NCBI RefSeq assembly: GCF_000004075.3
Contig: NC_026658.2
Location: 4,216,001 to 4,280,000 of the forward strand
Direction: 5' to 3'
Source: Cucumis sativus
Taxonomy: Eukaryota > Streptophyta > Magnoliopsida > Cucurbitales > Cucurbitaceae
DNA: 64,000 nucleotides
Shown here piece by piece: positions 39,001 to 49,620 of this stretch. The notes under the pieces were generated by a model that was not told the origin of the DNA, did no database searches, and worked only from the letters and a program-made list of their open reading frames with translations. Each line of letters starts with the position of its first letter. Position 1 is the first letter of the stretch. A program made the translations under genes and the position numbers.

Positions 39001-40249
39001 ATAAATAAATTATAAATACTGACGACCAAAAAAAACTCAAAAGGAGTGATAGAAAAAATTGTTATATTTTTTTAATAGTTTTTTCTTTTTGATTTTTAAA
39101 AACGATTCTCAAATATTTGGCTAGAATTTATGAGTTCAATTATACAACTCTCACAATATTGATGAACTCAACGTCTCTTATCTAATAATACAACATAATG
39201 GCATATGGAAATAGTAATGTTTTTTTTTTCTTTTGGTAGGAATATAATTAGGAATTATTCCAATGAATTATGCGTAGCTACTTTAAAGTATATATACCAT
39301 TAATTGTAAATTTGTGAAATAATGAAATATTTAGAAATAGCATATGCTCATAATCACTAAAAGTTACAAAGTAATCCAAACTTTGGTAATCAAAACAAAT
39401 TAAACGGCAATAGTATTTGCTGTCCTCTTCAATCTTTTCCAAATTTTGTTTTAATTAATTGAGAATATGTTTTTATTATTAGCTAATAACGATTATGAAG
39501 ACCTAACCACCAATCATTAAAGGACACCCAACACCTTTTATTACTTTGAAGCTTCAACTTAAATTAAAAATTAAAAATTAAAAAAATCTCACAACATTAT
39601 CTTAATTTTTAATATAGGACAATAATTCCCTTTTGTTCGATTCTATTTCAATTTTTCTAATTACCTTATTTAATTTATACCTCTTGATGTGTCCTTTTGA
39701 TCTAAATAAAACAAGCTAAACACGATAAGGAATAGTCATATACTTCCCATAAATGGAGTTGGAAGATCTCTATTTTCTATTTTATATTTTAAAACTTATA
39801 ACAATTTAGTTCTTACCATACATATTTGTGTGAAAATTTAATGAGATTTTTTTTTGCATATATAAGTAAATCAATAGACTACTTCGAGTCTCAATAATTT
39901 TAGAAAATATAACATCTATATCATGTAAATGTCAAATTTTGATAATTTTCGTTCATGTTGGAAATTAAATTGTTAAACATTTAAAAGTTCAAGAACTAGA
40001 TCGTTACAAATGAAAGTTCGTGAACTAAATTGATATAATAGACTAAATCGTTATAAATCAAAATTGATAGACTAAATTAGTTTTACGAAACTCTAAAAAA
40101 AATGTGAAGGTGTATATATCTTATAATAGTTGAATTGTTGAACTTTGTTGGATGAGAAGTATTTGATTAATTAATGGAAGTGGAAAAGTTAAGAGATAAA
40201 TTGAGTTTGTTTTATTCCCTATTGTTGGATGATTGTTGACCAACCAAAG

Positions 40250-40256
<7 letters not shown>

Positions 40257-40294
<38 letters not shown>
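40257..40294. repeat. (AT)19 microsatellite
   Basis: Uninterrupted AT dinucleotides in non-coding DNA. Confidence 0.9.
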
Positions 40295-40296
<2 letters not shown>

Positions 40297-41423
40297 CATT
40301 ACACCCAAAGTTAGAAAATTGAGAAAGCTAAGATTAGAATGAAATTATATTGAATTAATCGTAGCTTTTCTTTTAATTATTATGTTAATATGTAATGGGA
40401 TTAAAAATTAATTGTACTAAAGTACAAATGCATATAGACGTTTTGAAAATTGCCCCCAATTTAACCGTTTCTATCTGTTTTAAAGATAATGGCTACAAAG
40501 TAACAAACCACATGAATGAAGGTGAAGGGTAAATCAGTAAACACGCAACACAACGTCGTTTCTACGTTCAAGTTACTGCTTAGTGCTTGCAATTGAAGTG
40601 GTTCTTATTTTCATTATCTCTTCATTTTTTTCTAATTAGTATTTGATAAACTTTTAAAATCTATTAAAGATATATATGGATATGTTTCTATTTGTGATAG
40701 ATTCTCCAATTTTGCTTTTTTTTTTCTTCTTAGATTTGAAAACAACTCTAAATTTAATTATTTTATTATCTAATATTTTTAAAAAATTAAGATAACTAAC
40801 TTTTATAAATAATAATTACCCATACAACAACATTTATTTATTTTTATAAATGTAAATATAACATAAATTATATTGTTTGAGGGTGTGCATCAATGAGTTG
40901 AAGACGGTTTTTCGACCAAACCACCACCGAATTAATTAATTGTGTACGGGTGATTTAAGTTCAAAATTTTATTACCTTTAATTGAGTGGATTATGGTTTT
41001 TGAATGTATGATGGTGTCACTCATGGGAGGAAGGATGTATTTGTAAGGGGTTTTTTTTTTTTTTTGTTTGAGTTAGAAGCTTGTGGAAGGTTATTTTTCT
41101 TTATATGGAAATAGTTATTAGAAGGTGATTCTATTCGTCTAATTCTCATTGATCCCTTTTGTTGGTGTAAAAAAAGGATATTTGAAGAAAGAAAGAAAAT
41201 ATTAAATTTATGATTTGAAAATGGAGAGGGTACTGGTAGGGTGGGAAATGCTATAGAGAGACTGACTAGTGAGAGCGACTTTTCCCTTCATCCAATCAAA
41301 GAACAACACGTATCCATCAAACAACATAGAGAAATCCATGCGGAGCACCCGAATATTGCTTCCGTCATAATTCATTAGTTAATCAAACCATTTTTTAAAA
41401 AGAAAAAAGAAAAAAAGAAAAGA

Positions 41424-41627
41424 GGTGAAGGTGAAGGTGAAGGTGAGGGAGTGGGAGTGGCATCAGCATGCAAGGCCATGGCCAGGGCCAAGTAGAAAGG
41501 AAAGGGAAAGGGAAAGGGAAAGGGAAAGGGGAAAGGCAGAGTTAAAAATGGCGCCAAATTCAAGGCTGCCTCCCACGTTACTCTTTGCTGACACCTTAAC
41601 GGTCTCTCTCTCTCTCTCTCTCTCTCT
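41424..41627. repeat. Cluster of three microsatellites around a GC-rich core
   Basis: In order: (GGTGAA) units at 41424-41447, (GGGAAA) units at 41495-41536, then (TC)12 at 41603-41627. Between them lie a palindromic GGCCATGGCC (41475-41484) and a TTTGGCGCC sequence on the minus strand near 41551-41559, which matches the E2F site consensus TTTSSCGC. The patch resembles a promoter-leader region, but no ORF follows. Confidence 0.7.
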
Positions 41628-41779
41628 TCTCGTTTTTTACATTTTTACCCCTTTCTCATTTATTACTAAACCTTTTTTTCTCTTTTTTTTCTCTTTTCTT
41701 TCTTTCTATTCTTGTCAATTTGGAATCTCTCTTTTTTTTCCTTCTTCTTCTTTCTTTCTTCTTTTTACTGATATGATGC

Positions 41780-41788
41780 TAAATTGTG
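41780..41788 (+). repeat. Left 9-bp target-site duplication of the MULE
   Basis: TAAATTGTG, identical to 43307-43315 on the other side of the element. Confidence 0.85.
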
Positions 41789-43306
41789 GGATTTTTTTTT
41801 AAAAATAATGTAAAATTTGAAACATATTTCAAAAATAGGGTAGTTGCAAAACTATTTTCAAAAATAGGTGTTTTGAGGTGAAGTCGTGGACGGGGTACAC
41901 GACTTCCATGCAGTGGCCCCCACATACTCTATTTTTTCCTTATTTTTATATTTATACTACACTGGGCCCCACATTTTTTAATTTTCTCATTATTTATATA
42001 CGTGGGTCCCACACACTTCATTTTTTCTCATTATTTATATATACATACTCACATATAATATAATATATATATTATACATTCAAATTCTAAAAATATCTTT
42101 CTTTATTAAATTAATTTATTTTTTTATTTTTTTCTTTATATATATTTAAATATCACAATCTTCAATCTTCAATTTTTCTTATTAAATTCATTTTTCTAAT
42201 TTAATTTAATTCTTTCTTAATCAAAATTATACATATATTTTTTTTCCAATTTTCAATTTTTTTTAAAAAAATCTCATATATTAACAAAACATGTTATTAA
42301 AAATATATTAAACAAATTAAAAGAGTAATAATAATAATAATTTATATATATATATTATATTATTTATTTATTTAATATCTCAATCTTCAAATTTTCTTAT
42401 TAATTCATCTTTTCTAATTTAATTTAATTATTTCTTAACCAAAATTATATATATCTTTTTCTAATTTTCTGTTTAAAAAAACACATATATTAACCAAATA
42501 TGTTATTAAAAAATACATTAAACAAATAAAAATAATAATAGTAATTGAAAGAAGTTGAAACGTACTCTAAAAATAATAATAACAATAAATTTGCAATTCA
42601 AAATTATCCATTAAGTTTTTAAATTTAATTTGTAATCGAACCAATTCTTGTTTTTTTCCTTTTACCATAAACATGAATTTCTTTTTATTCAATTATCAAT
42701 GTGTGTGGCTTCAAGTGTTATTATTATTATTTTTTTTAGTAATTTTAACTTATCTCAATTATTATTATTACTCTTTTAATTTGTTTAATATATTTTTAAT
42801 AACATGTTTTGTTAATATATGAGATTTTTTTAAAGAAATTGAAAATTGGGAAAAAAATATATGTATAATTTTGATTAAGAAAGAATTAAATTAAATTAGA
42901 AAAATGAATTTAATAAGAAAAATTGAAGATTGAAGATTGTGATATTTAAATATATATAAAGAAAAAAATAAAAAAAATTAATTAATTTAATAAAGAAAGA
43001 TATTTTTAGAATTTAAATGTATAATATATATATTATATTATATGTGAGTATGTATATATAAATAATGAGAAAAAGTGAAGTGTGTGGGACCCACGTATAT
43101 AAATAATGAGAAAATTAAAAAATGTGGGGCCCAGTGTAGTATAAATATAAAAATAAGGAAAAAATAGAGTATGTGGGGGCCACTGCATGGAAGTCGTGTA
43201 CCCCGTCCACGACTTCACCTCAAAACACCTATTTTTGAAAATAGTTTTGCAACTACCCTATTTTTGAAATATGTTTCAAATTTTACATTATTTTTTAAAA
43301 AAATCC
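41789..43306. mobile_element. Fold-back Mutator-like (MULE) non-autonomous element, complete
   Basis: The 1518-bp element begins GGATTTTTTT and ends with the inverted AAAAATCC. The two arms, about 41789-42343 and 42757-43306, are near-perfect inverted copies of roughly 550 bp: a 61-codon open frame at 41878-42063 has an identical inverted twin at 43033-43218. The element is flanked by the 9-bp direct repeat TAAATTGTG at 41780-41788 and 43307-43315. Long terminal inverted repeats plus a 9-bp target duplication are the hallmark of Mutator-like elements. The centre has no transposase, so the element depends on a partner elsewhere. High arm identity and an intact duplication suggest recent insertion, or gene conversion between arms. 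A transcript through it would form a hairpin of about 550 bp, a likely source of small RNAs. Confidence 0.88.
42150..42545. repeat. Diverged partial duplication inside the MULE
   Basis: The inner part of the left arm (about 42160-42340) is followed by a diverged second copy in the loop (about 42378-42545). Shared blocks include CAATCTTCAA, TTTTCTAATTTAATTTAATT, TTTCTTAA then CCAAAATTATA-like words, and TATGTTATTAAAAA followed by ACATTAAACAAAT. The right arm has a single inverted copy only. Confidence 0.65.
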
Positions 43307-43315
43307 TAAATTGTG
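43307..43315 (+). repeat. Right 9-bp target-site duplication of the MULE
   Basis: TAAATTGTG, identical to 41780-41788. Confidence 0.85.
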
Positions 43316-43319
43316 TTAT

Positions 43320-45300
43320 AATGTCAACAATATTTCAACCTTCACTTTACATAATTACCTTTTTTTTTTTATCTCTCTCTATATATTCTTTACACTATAT
43401 TATTTATACCATGTCCAAAACTCTCATTCTAAATACTTACTCTTAACCAAACATTTAAAATATGCATATTTTAGTTTTAATTTCATGGACAATAAACAAA
43501 AATTAAAGATTCAAAAACTAAATTTGATTTAAAAACAAGTTACCATATTTACTATTTATTTTATATTTATGTTATTAGTGATTCCTTTTTTGTTCTAAAT
43601 TTTCATTAGTCGATTCACCTCTTATGTCAATATTGAATCCTTAGTAAAAATCTTGTGAAGTTTATTTTTATGTGAGGTTTTGCATACACTAATGGATTAT
43701 TTTATAGTTTTCTTCGATTTTCAAGGTAAGAGACTGATTTAATGAGGATGATGTAATTTTCTAGATTAATTTAGGAGTAAGAAAAATAAAAACATATTTT
43801 GTTATGTATAGATTATTTTGTTGAAAGAGCTATGGTATATAATGAAAATATAGCATTGGTAAATGAAGGCAATGACGTTTTTGCATAAGCCATAAGTGGC
43901 ACTAAAGTTTTTATACTTCTAGCACCTAGATGGAGATATCATTTGACACGTTTTAACATAAAAGAAATGTAATATTTTTCTTAAATTGGAGATATATTTC
44001 AAGTGTAGTCTCTTTCTCTCATGTTCGTTCATGTCAAAATGTTATCATACACTCCCTTGAATCTAAAGCTATGATAGAGCGTGTGTCTTTTTTTTCTTTC
44101 TACTTCTTACCTCAAGTGGTTTTGTATGATTGTTTCTAATAATGTAGTTTTTCAAAATGTAAATAAATAAAAAAGCTTACATTTTTGTGTGGAGTGATTT
44201 AATGTTATTTTATATTTAGTCTATAGATTTAAAAAAAAAATGTAACACTTTGAATTTAAGATTATAAAAACTAAGGTGGAGAAAATGGTGTACTAAAATG
44301 AGAAGAATATATGTTTTAATATTAAAATTTTCAAATTAAAAAAAAAAAAGTAGTAAAACGTTATCATTGTAATTTAGCACCATTTGGAATATTATTTTTT
44401 TTCCTACCGGATTCAAGATTGTTATTATTTAAACGAAAATTATATTTGAAAATTACTCGTTTAATCATAATTTCTTGAAAAAAAAAAAATAAAATTTAAT
44501 TATTTAAAGCTGTCCTACATAATTTCTCATACCTGCCTACAATGATTTTTGTAAACTATACCCACAAAAGTGTATTTTTTTTTCTGAACAAATTTAAATA
44601 TATACAAAAGACTAAAAGAAAATGTAAATGTTGTAAATTATTCTATTATCTATGTATACAAAATTGACCTAATTATATAAGTTTGAAGGTTGGATTTTAT
44701 AATTTTTTAAAGATTAGTTTAAGTAAGTTTAAAGGTATAATCGTAATTTAATTTTTTTAAAAAAATTGTTTTTGGTAACTTAAAATTAATTTGTTTGAAA
44801 AAGAAACAAAATGGAGGAATTAAAGAAATAGTTGGAAGGAAGGGTAATTAAATTGGTAAGATTTAAAAGGGGAAAAAAAAAACGGAAGGCGTAAATGGTA
44901 ATTAAGAGGCAATTAATGGGTAATTCAAAATGGTTAAGATTCAATTTTAGTATTAAGCCTAAAAGTCGTTTCAGTCAACAAAAATCACTTTGAATCCCTA
45001 ATTTCCATAACAAATCTTTTGCCAAGTCAGCACCAGTCTCATTCTCTCCCGCTCCGTTGGATCTCTCACTCCCTTCAATCTCCAACCGCCACGCGTCTCT
45101 ATCTCATCACCCCGATTTTTGCGGCGCCTCGTGGAAATATCTCCTCCCTACCGGAATTCCAACTTCCAGCGGCGCGTGCAATGAAAACTTACCCCTTTTT
45201 TTAAAAAAAAAATTAAATAAAAATAATATGAATTTGTTTTTTTTGGGGGTTGGAAGTTGGGGATTTAGACCGGGTTTTTTTGAAATACGGGTGTTGAGGA
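43320..45300. other. AT-rich spacer upstream of the CRF gene
   Basis: No coding recognised. The last 300 bases (about 45000-45300) become GC-richer and probably contain the proximal CRF promoter; open frames there are fragmentary and lack family features. Confidence 0.5.
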
Positions 45301-45303
45301 TCC

Positions 45304-45310
45304 TATAAAA
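45304..45310 (+). promoter_or_regulatory. TATA box of the CRF gene
   Basis: TATAAAA at the transition from a mixed promoter region to a CT-rich transcribed-looking leader. Transcription would start near 45335, giving a leader of about 750 bases. Confidence 0.55.
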
Positions 45311-45680
45311 CAGGGGAATTTGGTTATTCCCTGAGCTTTTCTTCTTCAACTCTTCAAATCACTCTCCTTCTTCACTCTCTCCATTTTCTTTCTTTCTCAT
45401 TTTCCCGGAAAGTTCACTCAGAAAATTTACAGACACTTTTGGAAGTTTTTATAAGAAACAGAGGTAGTGGCGGTATTCAGAAACAAACCTTTGTCTCTCT
45501 CTCTTTCCATCAAAATACAAAATCGATTCGAGCATTTATTCCTCTTTCTCTTTCTCTTAAAGCTGCTCTTATAAACTTTTCTTTTCTATCTCACACTCTC
45601 TAATTTTTTCCCCCCAGAAATTTTCCCTTTTCCCCTTTTTTTCCCCTTTTCCTTTTTTTTTTCTTTTCTTTTCTCCTTCA

Positions 45681-45788
45681 ATGAACGGTTCTGAGTTTCC
45701 CTCATTCACTATAGATTTGTTTTTCGTTTACATGTTCATCTTTTTGTGGAATTTTTCTTTTGGGTTAAGTCAAGCTTTTTGGTTCTGA
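45681..45788 (+). CDS. uORF1 in the CRF gene leader (35 codons)
   Basis: The first ATG after the predicted transcription start opens a 35-codon frame, mostly hydrophobic and aromatic (MNGSEF... ending QAFWF), with the TGA at 45786-45788. Its stop overlaps the ATG of the next uORF by one base (TGATG). Whether the peptide matters is unknown; as an upstream frame it is expected to reduce translation of the CRF. Confidence 0.5.
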   Translation: MNGSEFPSFTIDLFFVYMFIFLWNFSFGLSQAFWF

Positions 45789-45823
45789 TGATTATGATAA
45801 ACACAAACCAAGAAAACCCATAA
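45788..45823 (+). CDS. uORF2 in the CRF gene leader (11 codons)
   Basis: MIMINTNQENP followed by TAA. It starts within the stop codon of uORF1, an arrangement seen in termination-reinitiation coupling. It ends about 260 bases before the main ATG. Confidence 0.45.
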   Translation: MIMINTNQENP

Positions 45824-46019
45824 GTGGAGGGAGGTCACTGATTAACTTTCCTTTCTCACCATTTCAGCTTCTCTTTGACGTGTTCTTCCATTTTACCTTT
45901 AACATTCTCTTTATTCTCCTCGTGTGCCTCTAGTCCTTTAAGGGAATCTTCTTCTTTCTTTTTCCTTTTCTCCTCCCCCTTCTCTATATTTTACTCTCTG
46001 CCTCTACATTTCGCTTTCA

Positions 46020-46040
46020 ATGGTAGCTCTCAGAATCTGA
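46020..46040 (+). CDS. uORF3 in the CRF gene leader (6 codons)
   Basis: MVALRI followed by TGA, ending 46 bases before the main start codon. It is very short, so any role would be through ribosome scanning rather than a peptide. Confidence 0.4.
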   Translation: MVALRI

Positions 46041-46086
46041 CACTGGAAAGAAATTTTTTCTGCTCTGTTTTCTCTCTCTCTCTTTC

Positions 46087-47046
46087 ATGGAAGAAATGGA
46101 TTTGTTCTCCACTCATGTTGTACCTCCGATCAAGTACACTGAACATCGAAACCAAACTAGGCTGGTCTCTTCGCCATTAATGGGCCCTAAGGTTGTGAGG
46201 ATTTCTGTAACTGACGCTGATGCTACTGACTCTTCCAGTGATGAAGAGAAAGAAGAATACGTCTGTCGGCGAGTTAGGAAATTTGTTAACGAGATTACAA
46301 TCGAGGCTTCCTCGACAGGGAAAAGTAGCCGCAAGAAATCCACCGGCGGGAAATCGAAGTTTGCGGCAGTTAATCGTGGCTCATTGAAGCAGATGCCGGC
46401 TGGAAGTAGAAAATTCCGAGGTGTACGGCAACGGCCGTGGGGAAAATGGGCGGCAGAGATTAGAGATCCTTCTCGACGTGTACGGGTCTGGTTGGGCACC
46501 TACAATACGGCAGAAGAAGCGGCTATGGTCTACGATAACGCTGCCATTCAACTCCGTGGTCCAACCGCCCTAACTAATTTCACTCCACCGCCGGTGAAGT
46601 CCTCGCCGGAAACCACCCCAGCGGTCAGCTCTGGCTATGTTTCCACCGAGGAGTCCAACGACAATCTCTCCTCTCCAACTTCCGTTCTCCGTTGCCCGTC
46701 CCCGTCGGCAAACGACGCCGTATCCGAAAAAGCATCAGCAACAACCGGAAAAGAAATCCGCGGAGAGGAGTCGGAGAAATTTTCGGATTTCTCGTTCCAT
46801 TCGAATTGTGATACGTTTTTCCCCAATGATATCTTCGACTTCCAAGCGCCGGTTCCGTCTCCGTTCGAGGACAAGTTATTGAACGACGCCCTTTTGAAAG
46901 GCGACTACGGGAGCAGTATGTTCATTAACCCCGGCGATGATTTCGAGTTCGGGTTCGGGTTCGGATTATCCACGTGGCATACCGTTGAAGATTCCTTCTT
47001 AGACTTTAGCGACATATTCGGGTCGGACCCTCTTCTTGCGCTTTGA
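46087..47046 (+). CDS. CRF: Cytokinin response factor (AP2/ERF group VI transcription factor)
   Basis: Nuclear DNA-binding regulator; CRFs act downstream of cytokinin signalling and bind GCC-box-like sites. The frame is intronless, 319 residues. The N-terminal CRF domain runs at about 35-75: [21 protein letters not shown] followed by [11 protein letters not shown] basic linker comes next, then one AP2 domain at about 109-165 ([20 protein letters not shown], then [16 protein letters not shown] and [10 protein letters not shown]). The Ala and Asp in WAAEIRD that mark ERF rather than DREB proteins are present. SPTSVL at about 196-201 is the putative MAP-kinase motif of group VI. The C-terminus is acidic and aromatic, as in activation domains. 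A second ATG three codons in (MDLFS) could also start. A leader of about 750 bases with three uORFs precedes it. The exact CRF number cannot be assigned from this sequence. Confidence 0.95.
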   Translation: MEEMDLFSTHVVPPIKYTEHRNQTRLVSSPLMGPKVVRISVTDADATDSSSDEEKEEYVCRRVRKFVNEITIEASSTGKSSRKKSTGGKSKFAAVNRGSLKQMPAGSRKFRGVRQRPWGKWAAEIRDPSRRVRVWLGTYNTAEEAAMVYDNAAIQLRGPTALTNFTPPPVKSSPETTPAVSSGYVSTEESNDNLSSPTSVLRCPSPSANDAVSEKASATTGKEIRGEESEKFSDFSFHSNCDTFFPNDIFDFQAPVPSPFEDKLLNDALLKGDYGSSMFINPGDDFEFGFGFGLSTWHTVEDSFLDFSDIFGSDPLLAL

Positions 47047-48159
47047 GATTTTTTTTTCTTTTTTCTTTTTAATTTTCAATAGGCTGAATTTTCGGCAATT
47101 TTGTGAGTGTCAGATTTTTCTTTTTTTCTTTTTTTAAATGTTTTATTTTATTTTTCTCACTCGTAAATTTTGGGTTTGTAATTTGTTATGTATCAAAAAT
47201 GGAATGGTCTCTTCCGTCACAGTAACGGTGATGGGAAAATTTTGTGTACGTGTTCTTTTTTGTAAGCTCTTTTCACGTGACACGCACATTCGAAAACTTA
47301 TATAAATGCAATAAATAAAAAACAAGGGTGTGCGAGGGATTTTGGCTATTAGCCTAACACGTGCCAGAGAAGGTACACGTGCGACGTGGTGCCGTCGTCA
47401 AATTGCTGAATGTGATCCACCTTCTTATTAAAATATCAATATTCATTCAATCTATCATAAATTATTTAGAGAAATTTGATACACTATTATTTTGAGAATA
47501 TGATATATGATATACCAAAATTTTCACTTCCTCCTCTTAAATTAAATTTGATCAAATTATAAGTATTACCTTCATAGCTATTACCTTCACACCCAAAGAA
47601 GAGTTCGACCCAATGCTTTATTTCTGTCTTAGTTGTCCTAGTTCGACCTAATTCGACCCAATCCCCAATAACCGAATACTTTTGTCTGTAAATACTGCAT
47701 ATTGTGATTTTTTCTACTTTCAAATAATTTTGTTTAGAATATTATCAAGTGTATTTAATCAATATATAGAATATTATCAAATGCATTTAATCAATAAATT
47801 GTATAAGTAATTATTATTAAATGAGTTTTCAAGTGTATGTAAGGTATCGAGTGTATGAAATATAGTATTATTATTAACTTATTTTTTTTTGCAAGTGCCC
47901 CAACTATTTAACATAATTTCACTTTTATGTCTATATATATTTCCACCTTATTTTTATTTTTATTTAAATTTAGGAGGGCATATATGTATTTTTATAAAGG
48001 AGTCAAGGAACTACATAAAAATCTCACACCTCTGGGTGTTTTCTAACCTTTTTCTTAATATTATATTCCATTTTCATTTTACTTTTTTCTTTTTTTCAAA
48101 TTTACCCATCAATTTTAATTAAATTATTTATAAATTTTGAATTTGAGCCGTCAAAAGCA

Positions 48160-48236
48160 ATTTCCATTTTCTATTTAACATTGATTTTGTAAATTTCCAT
48201 TTTATATTTAACATTAATTTTGTAAATTTCAATAGA
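48160..48236. repeat. Short tandem duplication, unit about 33 bp
   Basis: TTTCCATTTTCTATTTAACA then TTGATTTTGTAAA is followed by a second copy with three substitutions and the beginning of a third. Non-coding. Confidence 0.6.
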
Positions 48237-49119
48237 AAGAAAGGAAAAAAAAGAAAGAGAGAATTTAACAAAATAACTATAACAATGGATAATAAGATAA
48301 TGATTATAGCAACACTTATAAAATGGTAAAAAATCATAAAAAATAAATAATAGAATCTTACTAAATATAATTCAAACAATAAATATTTTAACTAATTTAA
48401 AAGGCATACACATTATATTTATTAATTTAAATCATTAATTTTAAGTTTTAATCTTTTAATGATTAAACAATTTTATTTTATGTCAACATTTTAGAGTTAT
48501 TTTGGTAAAGTTAATTAAAAAATCTCTCCATCAATATATATATCAATATTTTAAATCTTTCATGAAAAGAAGAAGAGAACAACACACAATTGATAAATAC
48601 GGATTTAACCGAGATTCTATTTTCACTTATTTTTACGATTTACACCAAAAAGAATTTAACCGAGATTCTAAGTTTCTATTTGTATTTTTATGAAAGCCAA
48701 AGAATTTAATAGAAAATGACATTTATTAAAGAAAAGTTTATCATAAGTCAAAACAAAAATTGATATTTCACTATTCCTTAATTGGTGTCGTTTTTATTTA
48801 TTTCATTTCAAGTTATAGACTTTATTATTTAATTTTGATTTTCAATCAATTTTTTTTACAAAATAATAATTATTATGTTTTGTTTTGAAAAGAATACTAT
48901 ATATAATACATTACTTCTAACTGAGAACACTTCAAGATAATATTTGAATTTTGAGTAAATAATCAAAAGTGTTTTGAAAATGCTAAAAATATTTTTGAAA
49001 AGTACTTTAAAGCACTTTTAAAAAAAGTATTTAATTCTTTCTTTTAATGGCCAAAAGCAATATTTATATTAAAGATGTTTTGGAATGTTTCCATACAGAG
49101 CCAAGAGCACTTGATTATA

Positions 49120-49620
49120 GTCATATAATAGTAAAAAATATCATAAAAAATTGCTTCAATCGTCGAAGGTGGTCGACTTCAGGAATTAGGGAGTCTTCTA
49201 GTTTTTGGGAGAATTATCTCTAGACCTTCTGGAGTAAAAAATTTCCAACCTCAAAGATTGAAGATATAAACTTTCTTCCAAGACTCCAACTTCAGGAACG
49301 TCACGTGCTCCGCTTCCTCAAATCAAACGTAAACATTCAACCAACTTGAAGAACATAACGTGCTCCGCTTCTCCAAATCAAGCGTAGACATTCAACAAAC
49401 TTCAAAAACATCACGTGTTCCGTTTCCTCCAAATCAAGCGTAGGCATTCAGTCGAGAAAGAATCAGATAATCAAATTGTAGAGATAGAACCACATCGCAT
49501 CAAATCAACAAAAATACGACATCAAGTTCAAGTCCACGAATTAAATTTCTCCGGAAATCTCGTACGAATAAATTGGTACGCTCAGTGGGACCATGGACCA
49601 GACTCATGGACTCAAACATA
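49120..49620 (+). mobile_element. Possible LTR end and leader of a Gypsy-type retrotransposon
   Basis: The sequence ATTGGTACGCTCAGTGGGAC at about 49570-49589 resembles the ATTGGCACGCCCAGTGGGAC-type sequence found just inside the 5' LTR of many plant Gypsy elements, where a tRNA primes synthesis. The 55-bp repeats lie immediately on the LTR side. No internal coding follows, and the matching second LTR is not in the window, so this would be a fragment. Family resemblance is from memory. Confidence 0.4.
49290..49455 (+). repeat. Three tandem copies of a 55-bp repeat carrying ACGTG
   Basis: Copies begin at about 49290, 49345 and 49400. Each follows the same course: CTTCA/CTTGA, then ACGTGCTCCGCTTC-like, then CAAATCAAGCGTA, then CATTCA. 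The ACGTG core is in all three: CACGTGC, AACGTGC, CACGTGT. Divergence is modest, so the triplication is fairly recent. Confidence 0.8.

Larger units (their letters stand above)
33060..41780. other. Long gene-poor AT-rich spacer
   Basis: No supported protein gene in 8.7 kb. Three patches differ from the background. A GC-richer block at about 34965-35165 contains a CACGTG G-box. A pyrimidine-rich, promoter-leader-like block spans about 37990-38240. A microsatellite cluster runs from 41420 to 41630. Degenerate repeats with AGTA/AGTGCC-type words lie near 36930-37120. An (AT)19 tract lies at 40257-40294. A non-coding transcript cannot be excluded. Confidence 0.5.

Noticed and set aside
41878-42063. 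61-codon frame identical to an inverted frame at 43033-43218
   Set aside because: The identity comes from the inverted arms of the fold-back element. The peptide is low-complexity and starts within the arm, so it is not a gene.
45019-45349. Short open frames on both strands upstream of the CRF
   Set aside because: They lie in the proximal promoter, overlap one another, and have no family features.
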